Below are positions 7,876 through 16,246 of a stretch of DNA of 64,000 bases, piece by piece (the stretch's first letter is position 1; each line of letters starts with the position of its first letter). The notes beneath the pieces are model-generated. The model saw nothing but the letters and a program-made list of their open reading frames with translations, was not told the origin of the DNA and did no database searches. Location of the stretch: NCBI GenBank assembly GCA_028280115.1, contig JANQMJ010000006.1:37790-101789 (forward strand), read 5' to 3'. The DNA is from Parvularculaceae bacterium. Its GTDB lineage: Bacteria; Pseudomonadota; Alphaproteobacteria; Caulobacterales; Parvularculaceae. Position numbers and translations under genes: made by a program.

Positions 7876-8840
7876 GGTGTTATGACGATCGCGCCGACGC
7901 TTTTGCCGCTTTCGAGCAGGCGGTGGGCCTCGGCGATCTTATCTAGCGGAAAAGTATGGCCGATGCGCGGGGCAAGAACGCCCTGGGCCATAAGATCGAA
8001 CAGCGCTGCAGCCATGGCGGGCAGGCGGTCGGGCGTTGCGTAGTGAAAAAGAGTCGGTCGGGTCAGGGTGAGCGAGCCGCGGCGGGAAAGCTCCAGCGGC
8101 GTGAAGGCGGAAACCGGTCCGGACGCATTGCCGTAGGTCACCATATGACCGCGCGGGGCGAGACTGTCGAGCGAGGCTTCGAAGGTCGCCGCGCCGACGC
8201 TGTCGTAAACTACATCGACGCCGCGCCCGCCGGTGAGTGCGCGAACATCAGCGGCGATGGATTCCGTCTTTGTACGGACGACCACATCGCTTGCGCCGTT
8301 TTCTTTCGCGAGAACGGCTTTTTCCGCCGACCCGACAACAGCGATGATCCGCGCGCCAAGATGCTTCGCCCACTGACATAATAGCGTGCCGACCCCGCCG
8401 GCCGCCGCATGGACGAGACAGGCGTGATCGGGGCCAAGGGCGAACACCTGACGGACCAGTATCTCGGCGGTGAGGCCTTTTAAAAACGCCGCCGCGGCGG
8501 CGGCGTCATCGATCCCGTCGGGGATCTTGGTCGCCAAGACCGCCGGAATGTTGGCGGCCTGGGCGTAGCCGTTTCCGCCGATATGGGCGACCCGGTCGCC
8601 CGGCGCAAAGCCCGATACGCCTTCGCCCACCGCCTCGACGATCCCGGCGGCCTCGCGGCCGAGAATCGCCGGCAGGGCGATCGGATAAAGCCCTGTGCGC
8701 TGGTAAATATCGATGAAATTCAAGCCGATAGACGTGTGCCGCAGACGCAGCGCGCCGGCGCCCGGCGGCTCCGGCGCGATCTCTCGCAGGGTCAGGGCCT
8801 CGGGGGCCCCATAGGCGTCGACGAACACGGCTTTGGTCAT
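7872..8840 (-). CDS. Zinc-independent quinone oxidoreductase (medium-chain dehydrogenase/reductase)
   Basis: A 322-residue MDR-superfamily enzyme. The N-terminal GroES-like domain has NFIDIYQRTGLYP and LGREAAGIVEAVGEG. The nucleotide domain has HAAAGGVGTLLCQWAKHLGA, the AAGGVG variant of the NADPH-binding loop seen in QOR-type enzymes. The zinc-ligand cysteines and histidines of alcohol dehydrogenases are absent. The family catalyses NADPH-dependent one- or two-electron reduction of quinones or enones in the cytosol. The gene is first in a two-gene operon with the GDPD lipoprotein; no functional link between the two is obvious. Confidence 0.9.
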   Translation of the reverse strand: MTKAVFVDAYGAPEALTLREIAPEPPGAGALRLRHTSIGLNFIDIYQRTGLYPIALPAILGREAAGIVEAVGEGVSGFAPGDRVAHIGGNGYAQAANIPAVLATKIPDGIDDAAAAAAFLKGLTAEILVRQVFALGPDHACLVHAAAGGVGTLLCQWAKHLGARIIAVVGSAEKAVLAKENGASDVVVRTKTESIAADVRALTGGRGVDVVYDSVGAATFEASLDSLAPRGHMVTYGNASGPVSAFTPLELSRRGSLTLTRPTLFHYATPDRLPAMAAALFDLMAQGVLAPRIGHTFPLDKIAEAHRLLESGKSVGAIVITP

Positions 8841-8914
8841 GGCGCAGGCTTTTCTATTGCAGCGCGGCGGATATGGCGAGTAGGTCTTGATCCCGATTTC
8901 GCGAGGAGGCGGCC

Positions 8915-9175
8915 ATGAAGCTGACCATCAATATCGATTGCACGCCAGGCGAGGCGCGCGCCTTTTTGGGCATGGCGGATGTAGAGCCGCTCAACAAGAT
9001 GATCGTCGACGAGATGACAAAACGCGCCAAGGAAAATATGGATACGCTTGCCGATCCCGAACGGATGATTGCTCAATGGCTGTCCTTGTCGGGCAAAGGC
9101 ATCGAGCAGTTCAGCAATCTGATGACCACGGCCCTGGCCGGCGATACCGCAACGGGGACCGCCAAAAAGACATAA
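8915..9175 (+). CDS. DUF6489 family protein
   Basis: The 86-residue product starts MKLTINIDCTPGEARAFLGMADVEPLN, which matches the alphaproteobacterial DUF6489 pattern (a short strand with IDCTPEEAR, FLGxPDV and PLN). The C-terminal half has amphipathic helices (MIAQWLSLSGKGIEQFSNLM). The function is unknown; the family is related in style to phasin-adjacent proteins, but that is not evidence of role. A GAGGAGG ribosome site at about 8902-8908 supports the ATG at 8915. It lies 34 bp before mnmE and is probably co-transcribed. Confidence 0.75.
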   Translation: MKLTINIDCTPGEARAFLGMADVEPLNKMIVDEMTKRAKENMDTLADPERMIAQWLSLSGKGIEQFSNLMTTALAGDTATGTAKKT

Positions 9176-9209
9176 ACCGCGCCCGTCGCCGGCGCCGCCG
9201 TCTTCGATC

Positions 9210-10562
9210 ATGACCAACGCATCTGCGAGCACTCACACGATTTTCGCGCGCGCCTCGGGCGCGGGGAAGGCGGGGGTCGCCGTCTTCCGTCTTTCGGGTC
9301 CGGATTCGCACCGCTTGGCCAAGGAATTAATTGGTAAACGGATAAAAATGCGAACGCCGGTCTTCGCCGCGCTGACCGACCCGGCGACCGGCGAGCTTGT
9401 CGACCGCGGCCTGGCCATACTTTTCAAAGGACCGGCGAGCTACACCGGCGAGGATGTCGCCGAATTCCACCTTCATGGCAGTCGCGCGGTCGAAGAGTCT
9501 CTTTATGAGACGCTTTTGCGGCTCGGCGCGCGCCCGGCCGAAGCGGGCGAGTTCACCTTGCGCGCGCTTCGAAACGGCAAGATGGATCTCGCCCAAGCGG
9601 AAGCCCTCGCCGATCTTATCGACGCCGAAACGACCATACAGAAAAAGCAGGCTTTGGGTCAGCTCGACGGCCGGTTGTCTGCGGTCGCGGAAGACTGGCG
9701 AAAGCGCCTTCTGGCGGTGCTGACGCCGCTCGAGGCGGATATTGATTTTCCCGACGAGGGCGATGTGCCCGCCGCGGTCGCCACCAAGGCCGGCCCGGCG
9801 ATCGCCGATCTTCAAAACGAGTTAAAGCGCTACCTTGCGCAATCGAGACAGGCGCGCCGCCTGCGCGAAGGGGTCTCGATCGCCGTCATCGGTCCGCCCA
9901 ACGCCGGCAAGTCGTCCCTGGTGAACGCGCTCGCCGGTTCGGAAGTGGCGATCGTTTCTGAAACGCCGGGCACGACGCGCGATGTTGTTGAAACCCGGCT
10001 TGACCTTAACGGCGTCGTTGCGACCGTTGCTGACACTGCGGGACTCCGTATACGGACGGATAGCAAAATCGAAGAGGAAGGCGTGCGCCGCGCTCGCGCC
10101 CGGGCTGAGGCGGCGGATCTGCGTGTCGCCGCGCTCGATCCCGGTACGGCCTATGTTTCCCGTGAAACGCTCGCGCTGTTGCGCTCCGGCGACTTTCTGA
10201 TTTGGTCCAAGGTCGATCTCGGCGCGGCCATACCAGACGACATCGCGCCTGACGACGTGACGATGCTCGCGGTTTCCGTGCGAACTGGAGAAGGCGTTGG
10301 CGACTTGATCGCGGCGCTGGGAAACGTCCTTGCCGGCCAGCGCGAGGCGGGCGCCCCGGCGCTGACCAGGGCGCGCCATCAAAAAGCGGTCAGGGACGCG
10401 ATCGAGGCGCTTTCCCGCGCAGAACAAAAGATTAAAACCGCGCCGGAACTCGCCGCCGAGGATGCGCGCCTGGCCGCACGAGCGCTGGGATCGATCACCG
10501 GCGCCGTGGGGGTCGAGGACGTCCTCGGCGAGATCTTTTCAAGTTTTTGCATCGGGAAATAG
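9210..10562 (+). CDS. mnmE: tRNA uridine-5-carboxymethylaminomethyl modification GTPase
   Basis: MnmE forms a complex with MnmG that modifies the wobble uridine of several tRNAs. The 450-residue protein has the N-terminal tetrahydrofolate-binding TrmE domain (TIFARASGAGKAGVAVFRLSG), a central GTPase with the G1 loop GPPNAGKSS (about 228-236) and the switch ETPGTTRD, and the C-terminal CIGK tetrapeptide whose Cys is essential. Length and domain order are normal. A degenerate parS-like sequence sits inside the gene at 10154-10169. mnmG follows downstream but is separated by a convergent small gene. Confidence 0.97.
   Translation: MTNASASTHTIFARASGAGKAGVAVFRLSGPDSHRLAKELIGKRIKMRTPVFAALTDPATGELVDRGLAILFKGPASYTGEDVAEFHLHGSRAVEESLYETLLRLGARPAEAGEFTLRALRNGKMDLAQAEALADLIDAETTIQKKQALGQLDGRLSAVAEDWRKRLLAVLTPLEADIDFPDEGDVPAAVATKAGPAIADLQNELKRYLAQSRQARRLREGVSIAVIGPPNAGKSSLVNALAGSEVAIVSETPGTTRDVVETRLDLNGVVATVADTAGLRIRTDSKIEEEGVRRARARAEAADLRVAALDPGTAYVSRETLALLRSGDFLIWSKVDLGAAIPDDIAPDDVTMLAVSVRTGEGVGDLIAALGNVLAGQREAGAPALTRARHQKAVRDAIEALSRAEQKIKTAPELAAEDARLAARALGSITGAVGVEDVLGEIFSSFCIGK
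10154..10169. promoter_or_regulatory. Degenerate parS-like sequence inside mnmE
   Basis: TGTTTCCCGTGAAACG differs from the parS palindrome TGTTTCACGTGAAACA at two positions. In frame it encodes V-S-R-E-T, the same pentapeptide encoded by the two perfect sites in mnmG and rsmG. It may be a weak or decayed ParB site. Confidence 0.4.
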
Positions 10563-10595
10563 GCGACCGCTCTGATCGGCGGTTCCCGGCGGCTG

Positions 10596-10640
10596 ACGCT
10601 AACCGGTCTTTTGCCGCTAGCCGGCGTTGCCGGTTAGCGT
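10596..10640. terminator. Inverted repeat between convergent genes (probable bidirectional terminator)
   Basis: Arms ACGCTAACCGG (10596-10606) and CCGGTTAGCGT (10630-10640) are perfect over 11 bp with a 23 nt loop. It lies 33 bp after the mnmE stop and overlaps the 3' end of the minus-strand gene at 10617-10850. There is no strong U tract, so termination may be weak or Rho-assisted. Confidence 0.45.
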
Positions 10641-10850
10641 GCGAAGATTGGCCGCCGCCCGGCGCAATACGCTGGCCGCATCGACCTGGCCGCGAAGGTC
10701 GAGCCTGCTCGCCTCGCGCTCGTAATTATCGATTTTTTCCGAAAGCCGGCGCTGCAACGTGCGGCAGACGCGCTGATGATTAAGGGTCCGGCGCAGCGTG
10801 AGGCCGCCGCCGGAATAGGTTGTCGGAAATCGCAAGGGTGAAGCCACCAT
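10617..10850 (-). CDS. Hypothetical 77-residue helical protein
   Basis: An ATG at 10850 is preceded on the minus strand by a strong ribosome site (TTGAGGGGTATAGAT), which favours this start over upstream frame extensions. The product is Arg-rich and probably helical or coiled-coil from about residue 20 (LRRTLNHQRVCRTLQRRLSEKIDNYEREASRLD), ending in a leucine/alanine helix. I recognise no family. It interrupts the mnmE-mnmG order on the opposite strand, which suggests it is a later insertion or a lineage-specific gene. Confidence 0.6.
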   Translation of the reverse strand: MVASPLRFPTTYSGGGLTLRRTLNHQRVCRTLQRRLSEKIDNYEREASRLDLRGQVDAASVLRRAAANLRTLTGNAG

Positions 10851-11149
10851 ATCTATACCCCTCAAAGCTGTCGTTCGTCGGGATACGGGGGTCTGTGCAG
10901 ATTGTGTGCCCGCCCCGGCGCCCATGGGTCCGCCTTACGGAAATGTAAAACCGCGCCGCGCCGCCCGGCACCGAGGGTCAGAGGAATGGACGCACACGCG
11001 TTACCTTGTAACAATTCGTGATATTACAATTTATCTGCGCCCTTCTGGCCGGCCTTATCTTGTCCGCGCCGGCCTTGTGGGCGGGGCTGGGCAATTCCCA
11101 ACTCAGCCGCCCTCGCCTATATGGGCGGCGCGAGAGAAGAAGATAAGAG

Positions 11150-13063
11150 ATGAGCAAGGCATACGACGTCATTGTCATCGGGGGCGGGCATGCGGGCTGC
11201 GAGGCCGCGGCGGCGGCCGCTCGCGCCGGCGCGCGCACGCTCTTGGCCACCCACCGCCGGGACACAATCGGCGAGATGTCCTGTAACCCTGCCGTCGGCG
11301 GGCTCGGCAAGGGCCATCTGGTGCGCGAGGTCGACGCCCTTGACGGCCTGATGGGCCGGGCGATCGACCGGGCGGGCATCCAGTTCCGCATGCTCAACCG
11401 GTCCAAGGGCCCGGCGGTGCGCGGCCCGCGGGCCCAGGCCGACCGCAGGCTTTATCGCGAGGCGATACAGGCGCTGCTGGCGGAGATCGACAATCTCGAC
11501 ATCGCCGAAATGGCGGCGGAAGACCTGATTATTAAGGACGATGTTTCACGTGAAACAGTCGCCGGCATCATTGCGGCTGACGGCACGCAAATCCGCGCCG
11601 ACGCGGTAGTGCTCACCACCGGGACATTTTTGAAAGGCGTCATCCATATCGGCGACAGGCGCATCCCGGCGGGCCGCGCCAATTCCCGCGCGACCGACAA
11701 GACCTGGGGCGGCGGCGTCGAGGCCCCTGCCCTTGGGCTTTCGGGCCGACTCTACGGCCTGGGGCTCAAAATGGGGCGGCTCAAAACCGGGACGCCGGCG
11801 CGTCTCGACGGGCGCACAATTGACTGGGACCGGCTTGAAAGGCAGCCCGCCGACGCCGAACCCGTCCCGTTTTCGTTCCTGACGCGCAAGATCGAGGTTC
11901 CGCAGATCGCCTGCGGGATCACCCATACCAATGCGCAAACCCACCGGATCATCGCTGAGAATATCGAAAAGTCGGCGGTTTATGGCGGCGCCCTCGCCGG
12001 GCGCGGCCCCCGCTATTGCCCGTCGATCGAGGACAAGGTGGTCAAATTCGCCGAGCGGGAAAGCCATCAGATCTTTCTCGAGCCCGAAGGCCTTGAGGAC
12101 CACACGGTCTATCCCAACGGGATCTCCACCTCCCTGCCCGAGGCGGTCCAGGCGGCGTTCTTAAAGACCATTCCCGGCCTCGAAGAGGCGGCGGTCATCC
12201 GCTACGGCTACGCCATCGAGTACGACTATGTAGACCCGCGCGCTCTCACCCCGGCGCTCGAGGTCAAGGTGCTGCCGGGCCTCTTCCTCGCCGGCCAGAT
12301 CAACGGCACCACAGGCTATGAGGAAGCCGCTGCGCAAGGGTTGATGGCGGGGGCGAATGCCGCGCGCCGGGTGACGGGCGCGGCCCCGTTCGGCCTTGAT
12401 CGCTCTCAAGCCTATATCGGCGTCTTAATTGATGATCTTGTAACGCACGGAGTTACAGAACCCTATCGCATGTTCACCAGCCGGGCCGAATATCGCCTGA
12501 CCTTACGGGCGGACAACGCCGATCAGCGCCTGACGCCGCTGGGGATCGCCGCCGGCATTGTCAGGCCGGCGCGGGCTGGCGCCTTCCAAAAAAAGCAAAG
12601 GGCGCTCGATGAAGCGCGCGCCTGGGCCCGGGAAACCGGGCTGACGCCCAATGAAGCGGCCAAACATGGCCTTAAGCTCAACCAGGACGGCCGGCGCCGG
12701 TCGGCGCTCGATCTCCTCGCCCTGCCCGGCGTCGGGATGGACGATCTCGCGCGCATCTGGCCGCGGCTTGGCGAGCTGCCCCGCGAGATTGCCGAACAGC
12801 TCGCCCATGATGCGCTTTACGCCGGCTATCTGCACCGCCAGGAAGCCGACATCGTCGCGTTCCGCAAAGACGAATCCATCGCCCTGCCCGCCGATCTCGA
12901 CTTTGCGGCGATACCGGGATTGTCGAACGAAGTGCGCCAAAAACTTGAAGACGCCAGGCCGGCGACGCTGGGTCAGGCCGGTCGCATCGAAGGCGTCACG
13001 CCGGCGGCGCTCGCGCTCCTGCTTGCCTGGGTCAAGAAGAAAGCAGAGCGGGCGGCGGGATGA
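11150..13063 (+). CDS. mnmG: tRNA uridine-5-carboxymethylaminomethyl modification enzyme (FAD-binding)
   Basis: MnmG (GidA) is the FAD-dependent partner of MnmE in wobble-uridine modification. The 637-residue protein opens with the Rossmann motif [19 protein letters not shown] (about residues 9-27) and contains [21 protein letters not shown] and the C-terminal [21 protein letters not shown]. Length is normal. Start ATG 11150. A perfect parS site lies inside the gene at 11542-11557, read as D-V-S-R-E-T-V in frame. rsmG follows after a palindromic repeat cluster. Confidence 0.97.
   Translation: MSKAYDVIVIGGGHAGCEAAAAAARAGARTLLATHRRDTIGEMSCNPAVGGLGKGHLVREVDALDGLMGRAIDRAGIQFRMLNRSKGPAVRGPRAQADRRLYREAIQALLAEIDNLDIAEMAAEDLIIKDDVSRETVAGIIAADGTQIRADAVVLTTGTFLKGVIHIGDRRIPAGRANSRATDKTWGGGVEAPALGLSGRLYGLGLKMGRLKTGTPARLDGRTIDWDRLERQPADAEPVPFSFLTRKIEVPQIACGITHTNAQTHRIIAENIEKSAVYGGALAGRGPRYCPSIEDKVVKFAERESHQIFLEPEGLEDHTVYPNGISTSLPEAVQAAFLKTIPGLEEAAVIRYGYAIEYDYVDPRALTPALEVKVLPGLFLAGQINGTTGYEEAAAQGLMAGANAARRVTGAAPFGLDRSQAYIGVLIDDLVTHGVTEPYRMFTSRAEYRLTLRADNADQRLTPLGIAAGIVRPARAGAFQKKQRALDEARAWARETGLTPNEAAKHGLKLNQDGRRRSALDLLALPGVGMDDLARIWPRLGELPREIAEQLAHDALYAGYLHRQEADIVAFRKDESIALPADLDFAAIPGLSNEVRQKLEDARPATLGQAGRIEGVTPAALALLLAWVKKKAERAAG
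11542..11557. promoter_or_regulatory. parS centromere site (perfect)
   Basis: TGTTTCACGTGAAACA is the exact 16 bp ParB-binding palindrome. It is embedded in mnmG coding sequence and reads V-S-R-E-T in frame. parA and parB lie 2.3-4 kb downstream, and the predicted origin is about 10 kb away, the normal distance for parS in this group. Confidence 0.95.
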
Positions 13064-13077
13064 CTAGATCGCATGGA

Positions 13078-13207
13078 ATTGCCTCCCCCGCTTGCGGGGG
13101 AGGTGTCCGCGAAGCGGACGGAGGGGGTTTTGTTGAGGGCTCAACATCGCCCCCCATCGACCCGCGCCTCGCGGCGCGGGCCACTTCCCCCGTAAACGGG
13201 GGAAGAG
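13078..13207. repeat. Palindromic intergenic repeat cluster between mnmG and rsmG
   Basis: The 166 bp mnmG-rsmG gap holds several short GC-rich palindromes: CTCCCCCGCTTGCGGGGGAG, GTCCGCGAAGCGGAC, CGCGCCTCGCGGCGCG and CTTCCCCCGTAAACGGGGGAAG. The first and last are related, so the whole reads like an outward-facing pair. Such mosaics are common dispersed extragenic repeats in alphaproteobacteria. It separates genes that are usually close together and could form RNA hairpins affecting rsmG-parAB expression. Confidence 0.7.
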
Positions 13208-13229
13208 AAGTCTGTCGACGACACGGCTG

Positions 13230-13874
13230 ATGATGAACTCACTCATGACGCCCGAAGAATTCGCCGACGCCGCGCATGTTTCACGTGAAACACTCGGCCG
13301 CCTTCTGGCAATGGATCGCGTGCTGATCGATTGGACGGCAAGGCATAATCTCATCGCGCGCTCGACCATCGAAGACCGCTGGCGCCGGCACTACCTCGAT
13401 TGTGCGCAGCTTGCGCCGCTTCTGCCGGCTCAAGCCCGCAGCATTGTCGATCTCGGTTCGGGCGCGGGTTTTCCCGGTCTCGTGCTGGCGGCGATGCTCG
13501 CGGAAAAGGACGTACACGTCACATTGATCGAGGCGACGAAAAAGAAGGTGGCGTTTTTAAACGCGGCCGCGACGGCCATGGGGCTGACCAACGCGGCGGT
13601 CATACCCGAGCGGATCGAGCGCGCCGTTTTGCCCGGCCGGCCCGACATCGTCACCGGCCGGGCCCTCGCCCGGCTTGATAAGCTTTTGGGCTACGGTCAT
13701 GGAATTGGCGGCGAAACCGCCCGGTATTTCTTCCTGAAAGGACAAGATGTTGAGGATGAATTGACCCAAGCCGCTAAATCTTGGCATATGGATGTGGTCC
13801 GCCACCCCAGTCTGTCCAGTCCCGGCGGCGTTGTTTTGGAAATCGGAAATCTCGCCCGTGTCTCAAAACCTTAG
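13230..13874 (+). CDS. rsmG: 16S rRNA (guanine-527-N7)-methyltransferase
   Basis: RsmG (GidB) methylates G527 of 16S rRNA using S-adenosylmethionine. The 214-residue protein shows SIVDLGSGAGFPGLVLAAML, the SAM-binding loop (about residues 69-88), and VTGRALARLDKLLGY in place of the usual ArgAla block. ATGs at 13230, 13233 and 13245 are in frame; MTPEEF at 13245 may be the real start. A perfect parS lies at 13277-13292. The 3' end overlaps the GTG start of parA by 17 bp, so the two are translationally coupled. Confidence 0.95.
   Translation: MMNSLMTPEEFADAAHVSRETLGRLLAMDRVLIDWTARHNLIARSTIEDRWRRHYLDCAQLAPLLPAQARSIVDLGSGAGFPGLVLAAMLAEKDVHVTLIEATKKKVAFLNAAATAMGLTNAAVIPERIERAVLPGRPDIVTGRALARLDKLLGYGHGIGGETARYFFLKGQDVEDELTQAAKSWHMDVVRHPSLSSPGGVVLEIGNLARVSKP
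13277..13292. promoter_or_regulatory. parS centromere site (perfect)
   Basis: A second exact TGTTTCACGTGAAACA, inside the 5' part of rsmG and again reading V-S-R-E-T in frame. It is 1735 bp from the mnmG site and 566 bp upstream of the parA start. Confidence 0.95.
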
Positions 13875-14673
13875 CCATCCCCGCACGATCGCGATTGCGA
13901 ATCAGAAGGGCGGGGTCGGCAAGACCACGACAGCGATCAATCTCGCCACCGCCCTTGCCGCCGTCGGCGAAGAGGTGCTGCTGATCGACATGGACCCCCA
14001 GGGCAACGCCTCGACGGGCCTGGGGATTTCCGCCGCCGAGCGCAACGTGACCACCTATGACGTCCTGATCGGCGAGTGCCGGCTCGAGGCGGCGGTCGTC
14101 GAGACCGATATTCCCGGCCTCAGGCTCGCGCCCGCCGGGGTCGATCTCGCCGGCGCCGAGGTCGAACTGATCGACGCCGAGCGTCGCCGCTATCGTCTCG
14201 CCGACGCGCTGGGGGAATACGCCCGTTCCGGCGCCGGGCGGTCAGTCAGCTACATCCTGATCGACTGCCCGCCGTCGCTCAGCCTTCTTACCGTTAACGC
14301 CCTGGCCGCCGCGGATGCGGTCATCATCCCGCTGCAGTGCGAGTTCTTCGCCCTCGAAGGCCTGTCGCAAATCCTGCGCACGATCGAAACCGTCAGGACA
14401 CGAATTAATCAGCGGCTCGAGCTTCAGGGGATCGTGCTGACCATGCACGACCGGCGCAACAACCTCACCGCCCAGGTCGAGGAAGACGTGCGCGCCCATC
14501 TCAAGGACAAGGTCTACCGAACGGTCATTCCGCGCAATGTGCGCATTTCCGAGGCGCCGAGCCATGGCAAGCCGGCGCTGCTTTACGATCTCAGATGCCC
14601 TGGCAGTCAGGCCTATATCCAACTCGCCAGCGAAGTGATCCAGCGCGAGCGGCAGCGACCGCGCGCGGCCTAG
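13858..14673 (+). CDS. parA: Chromosome partitioning ATPase ParA
   Basis: ParA is the DNA-binding ATPase that moves ParB-parS complexes toward the poles. From the GTG at 13858 the product is 271 residues and opens with a short tail followed by IAIANQKGGVGKTTTAINLA, the deviant Walker A motif (KGGVGKT, residues 17-23). IDMDPQGNASTGLG (Walker A') and YILIDCPPSLSLLTVNAL (Walker B) follow. No ATG gives a sensible N-terminus; the GTG overlaps rsmG by 17 bp and gives normal family length. parB follows 15 bp downstream. Confidence 0.97.
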   Translation: MSQNLSHPRTIAIANQKGGVGKTTTAINLATALAAVGEEVLLIDMDPQGNASTGLGISAAERNVTTYDVLIGECRLEAAVVETDIPGLRLAPAGVDLAGAEVELIDAERRRYRLADALGEYARSGAGRSVSYILIDCPPSLSLLTVNALAAADAVIIPLQCEFFALEGLSQILRTIETVRTRINQRLELQGIVLTMHDRRNNLTAQVEEDVRAHLKDKVYRTVIPRNVRISEAPSHGKPALLYDLRCPGSQAYIQLASEVIQRERQRPRAA

Positions 14674-14688
14674 GAAGGGACCGAGCCG

Positions 14689-15612
14689 ATGGGCGTCGCA
14701 CCTAAAAAGAAAAGCCAAATCAAAGGATTAGGCAGAGGGCTCGATGCTCTTTTAGGCGATGCGCCAAGCGACCGGCCGGCCGGCGAGGACGCCGCCGGCA
14801 AACGCGAACTGCCGATCGAGCATTTAAGGCCCGGCGCCAATCAGCCGCGCCGCATGTTCGACGCAGTGGGGATCGACGACCTTGCCGCCTCGATCAGGGC
14901 GCGTGGCCTCCTGCAGCCGATTCTGGCGCGGCCCACGGGCGACGGTCAATATGAAATCGTCGCCGGCGAGCGACGCTGGCGCGCGGCGCAGAAGGCGAAG
15001 CTTCACAATGTTCCGGTAATCATCCGTGATCTGACGGATGATCAGGCGATGGAGATCGCGCTGGTCGAAAACGTCCAGCGCGTCGATTTGAGCCCGATCG
15101 AAGAGGCGCACGGTTATGCCCGCCTGACCGAACAATATGGCCGCACCCAGGAGGAGATCGCCAAGGCCGTCGGCAAGTCGCGCAGTCATATCGCCAACAT
15201 TTTGCGCCTCCTTAATCTGCCGGCCAAGGCGCGCGATGCGCTCGCGGCCGGCGATATCACCATGGGCCACGCCCGCGCGCTGCTCGGTGCGACCGACCCG
15301 GATGCAGCCTGCGCCGTCGTTATCAAGCGCGGCCTGTCGGTGCGCCAGACCGAAGCCTTTATTCGCGAATCGGAAGCGCGTCTGCGCGACGGCAGGTTAG
15401 GGAAAAGCAGAAAAGATAAAAGAAAATCAGGGGGTAACGGCGCATCAAAAGACGCGGACACACGCGCGCTGGAGCGCGATCTTTCCGCCGTCTTGGGCCT
15501 CGACGTGGAGATCGCGCATTCGAAAAAAGGCGCCGGCGCGATCACCATCCGCTATCTCAGCCTCGACCAGCTTGACGATCTTTGCCGCCGCCTCATGGGC
15601 GCGGGCGTTTGA
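14689..15612 (+). CDS. parB: Chromosome partitioning protein ParB
   Basis: ParB binds parS, spreads as a CTP-dependent clamp and recruits ParA and SMC. The 307-residue protein has the N-terminal ParA-interacting KGLGRGLDALLGD, the CTP-binding domain with GERRWRAAQKA (about residues 92-102), and the helix-turn-helix region EEIAKAVGKSRSHIANILRLLNLP (about 155-178). A basic Gly/Lys/Ser linker and a C-terminal dimerisation domain follow. AAGGGA upstream supports the ATG at 14689. The TGA overlaps a TTG start of the next gene. Confidence 0.97.
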   Translation: MGVAPKKKSQIKGLGRGLDALLGDAPSDRPAGEDAAGKRELPIEHLRPGANQPRRMFDAVGIDDLAASIRARGLLQPILARPTGDGQYEIVAGERRWRAAQKAKLHNVPVIIRDLTDDQAMEIALVENVQRVDLSPIEEAHGYARLTEQYGRTQEEIAKAVGKSRSHIANILRLLNLPAKARDALAAGDITMGHARALLGATDPDAACAVVIKRGLSVRQTEAFIRESEARLRDGRLGKSRKDKRKSGGNGASKDADTRALERDLSAVLGLDVEIAHSKKGAGAITIRYLSLDQLDDLCRRLMGAGV

Positions 15613-16246
15613 ACGGCGAAGACCTGGCGCTGACCCGGCGGGATCGGGATGCGGCGTCGACGCTTCTGTGCGAGGCTTTTTTCGACAATCCTGCGCACAC
15701 TTATATTTTTCCGGACGAACAATCGCGCGCTGCGGATCTCAGCCGTTTAATGCGCGTCAACCTGAACGGTCAGATGAGCGTCGGGAAGAGTTTTGGCCGC
15801 CGCGGCGCTGACGGCGCGTTGGAGGCGCTGGCGTTCTGGCATCCGCCGGGAGCGCCGAAAGCGAATATGTTTGCGCTGGTCCGCTACGGCTTTCTGACCA
15901 TCCCCCTTCGCTGCGGGATCGACGCCTTTCAGCGTTTGCTGCATACGGTAAAGATCATCGAAGCGCGTCGGCTGGAGGCGCTCGGCGGCCGCGAGAGTTG
16001 GTATCTGAACAACATGGTTGTATCGCGGCGCCAACGCGGTTGCGGGTTGGGGCGCGAACTGCTGATCGGACAACTGCGCGCAACTGTCGATCCGTCGGCA
16101 TTTCCAGCCTCGCTGGCCACGCAGAAACCAGAAAATGTTAATTTTACAGCAAGTTAGGTTTCCATGTGGCCGATGACCGGCCGGTGACCGACAAATCCGA
16201 GCGCGGGTTTGAAAACTGGATCATGCTTTACCATCCGCCGGCTTAG
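15609..16246 (+). pseudogene. GNAT-family N-acetyltransferase with a one-base frameshift
   Basis: From a TTG at 15609 overlapping the parB stop (TTGA), the frame encodes a GNAT protein: WYLNNMVVSRRQRGCGLGRELL is the acetyl-CoA loop, followed by SLATQKPENVNF. The frame then stops at 16155-16157. Adding one base to the T run at 16142-16145 restores YSKLGFHVADDRPVTDK and a clean end at TAG 16244-16246, giving 212 residues with the expected FYxKLGF ending. The break is therefore a one-base deletion near the C-terminus. It may be a homopolymer sequencing error, a real pseudogene or a truncated but partly functional enzyme. The substrate is unknown. Confidence 0.82.
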
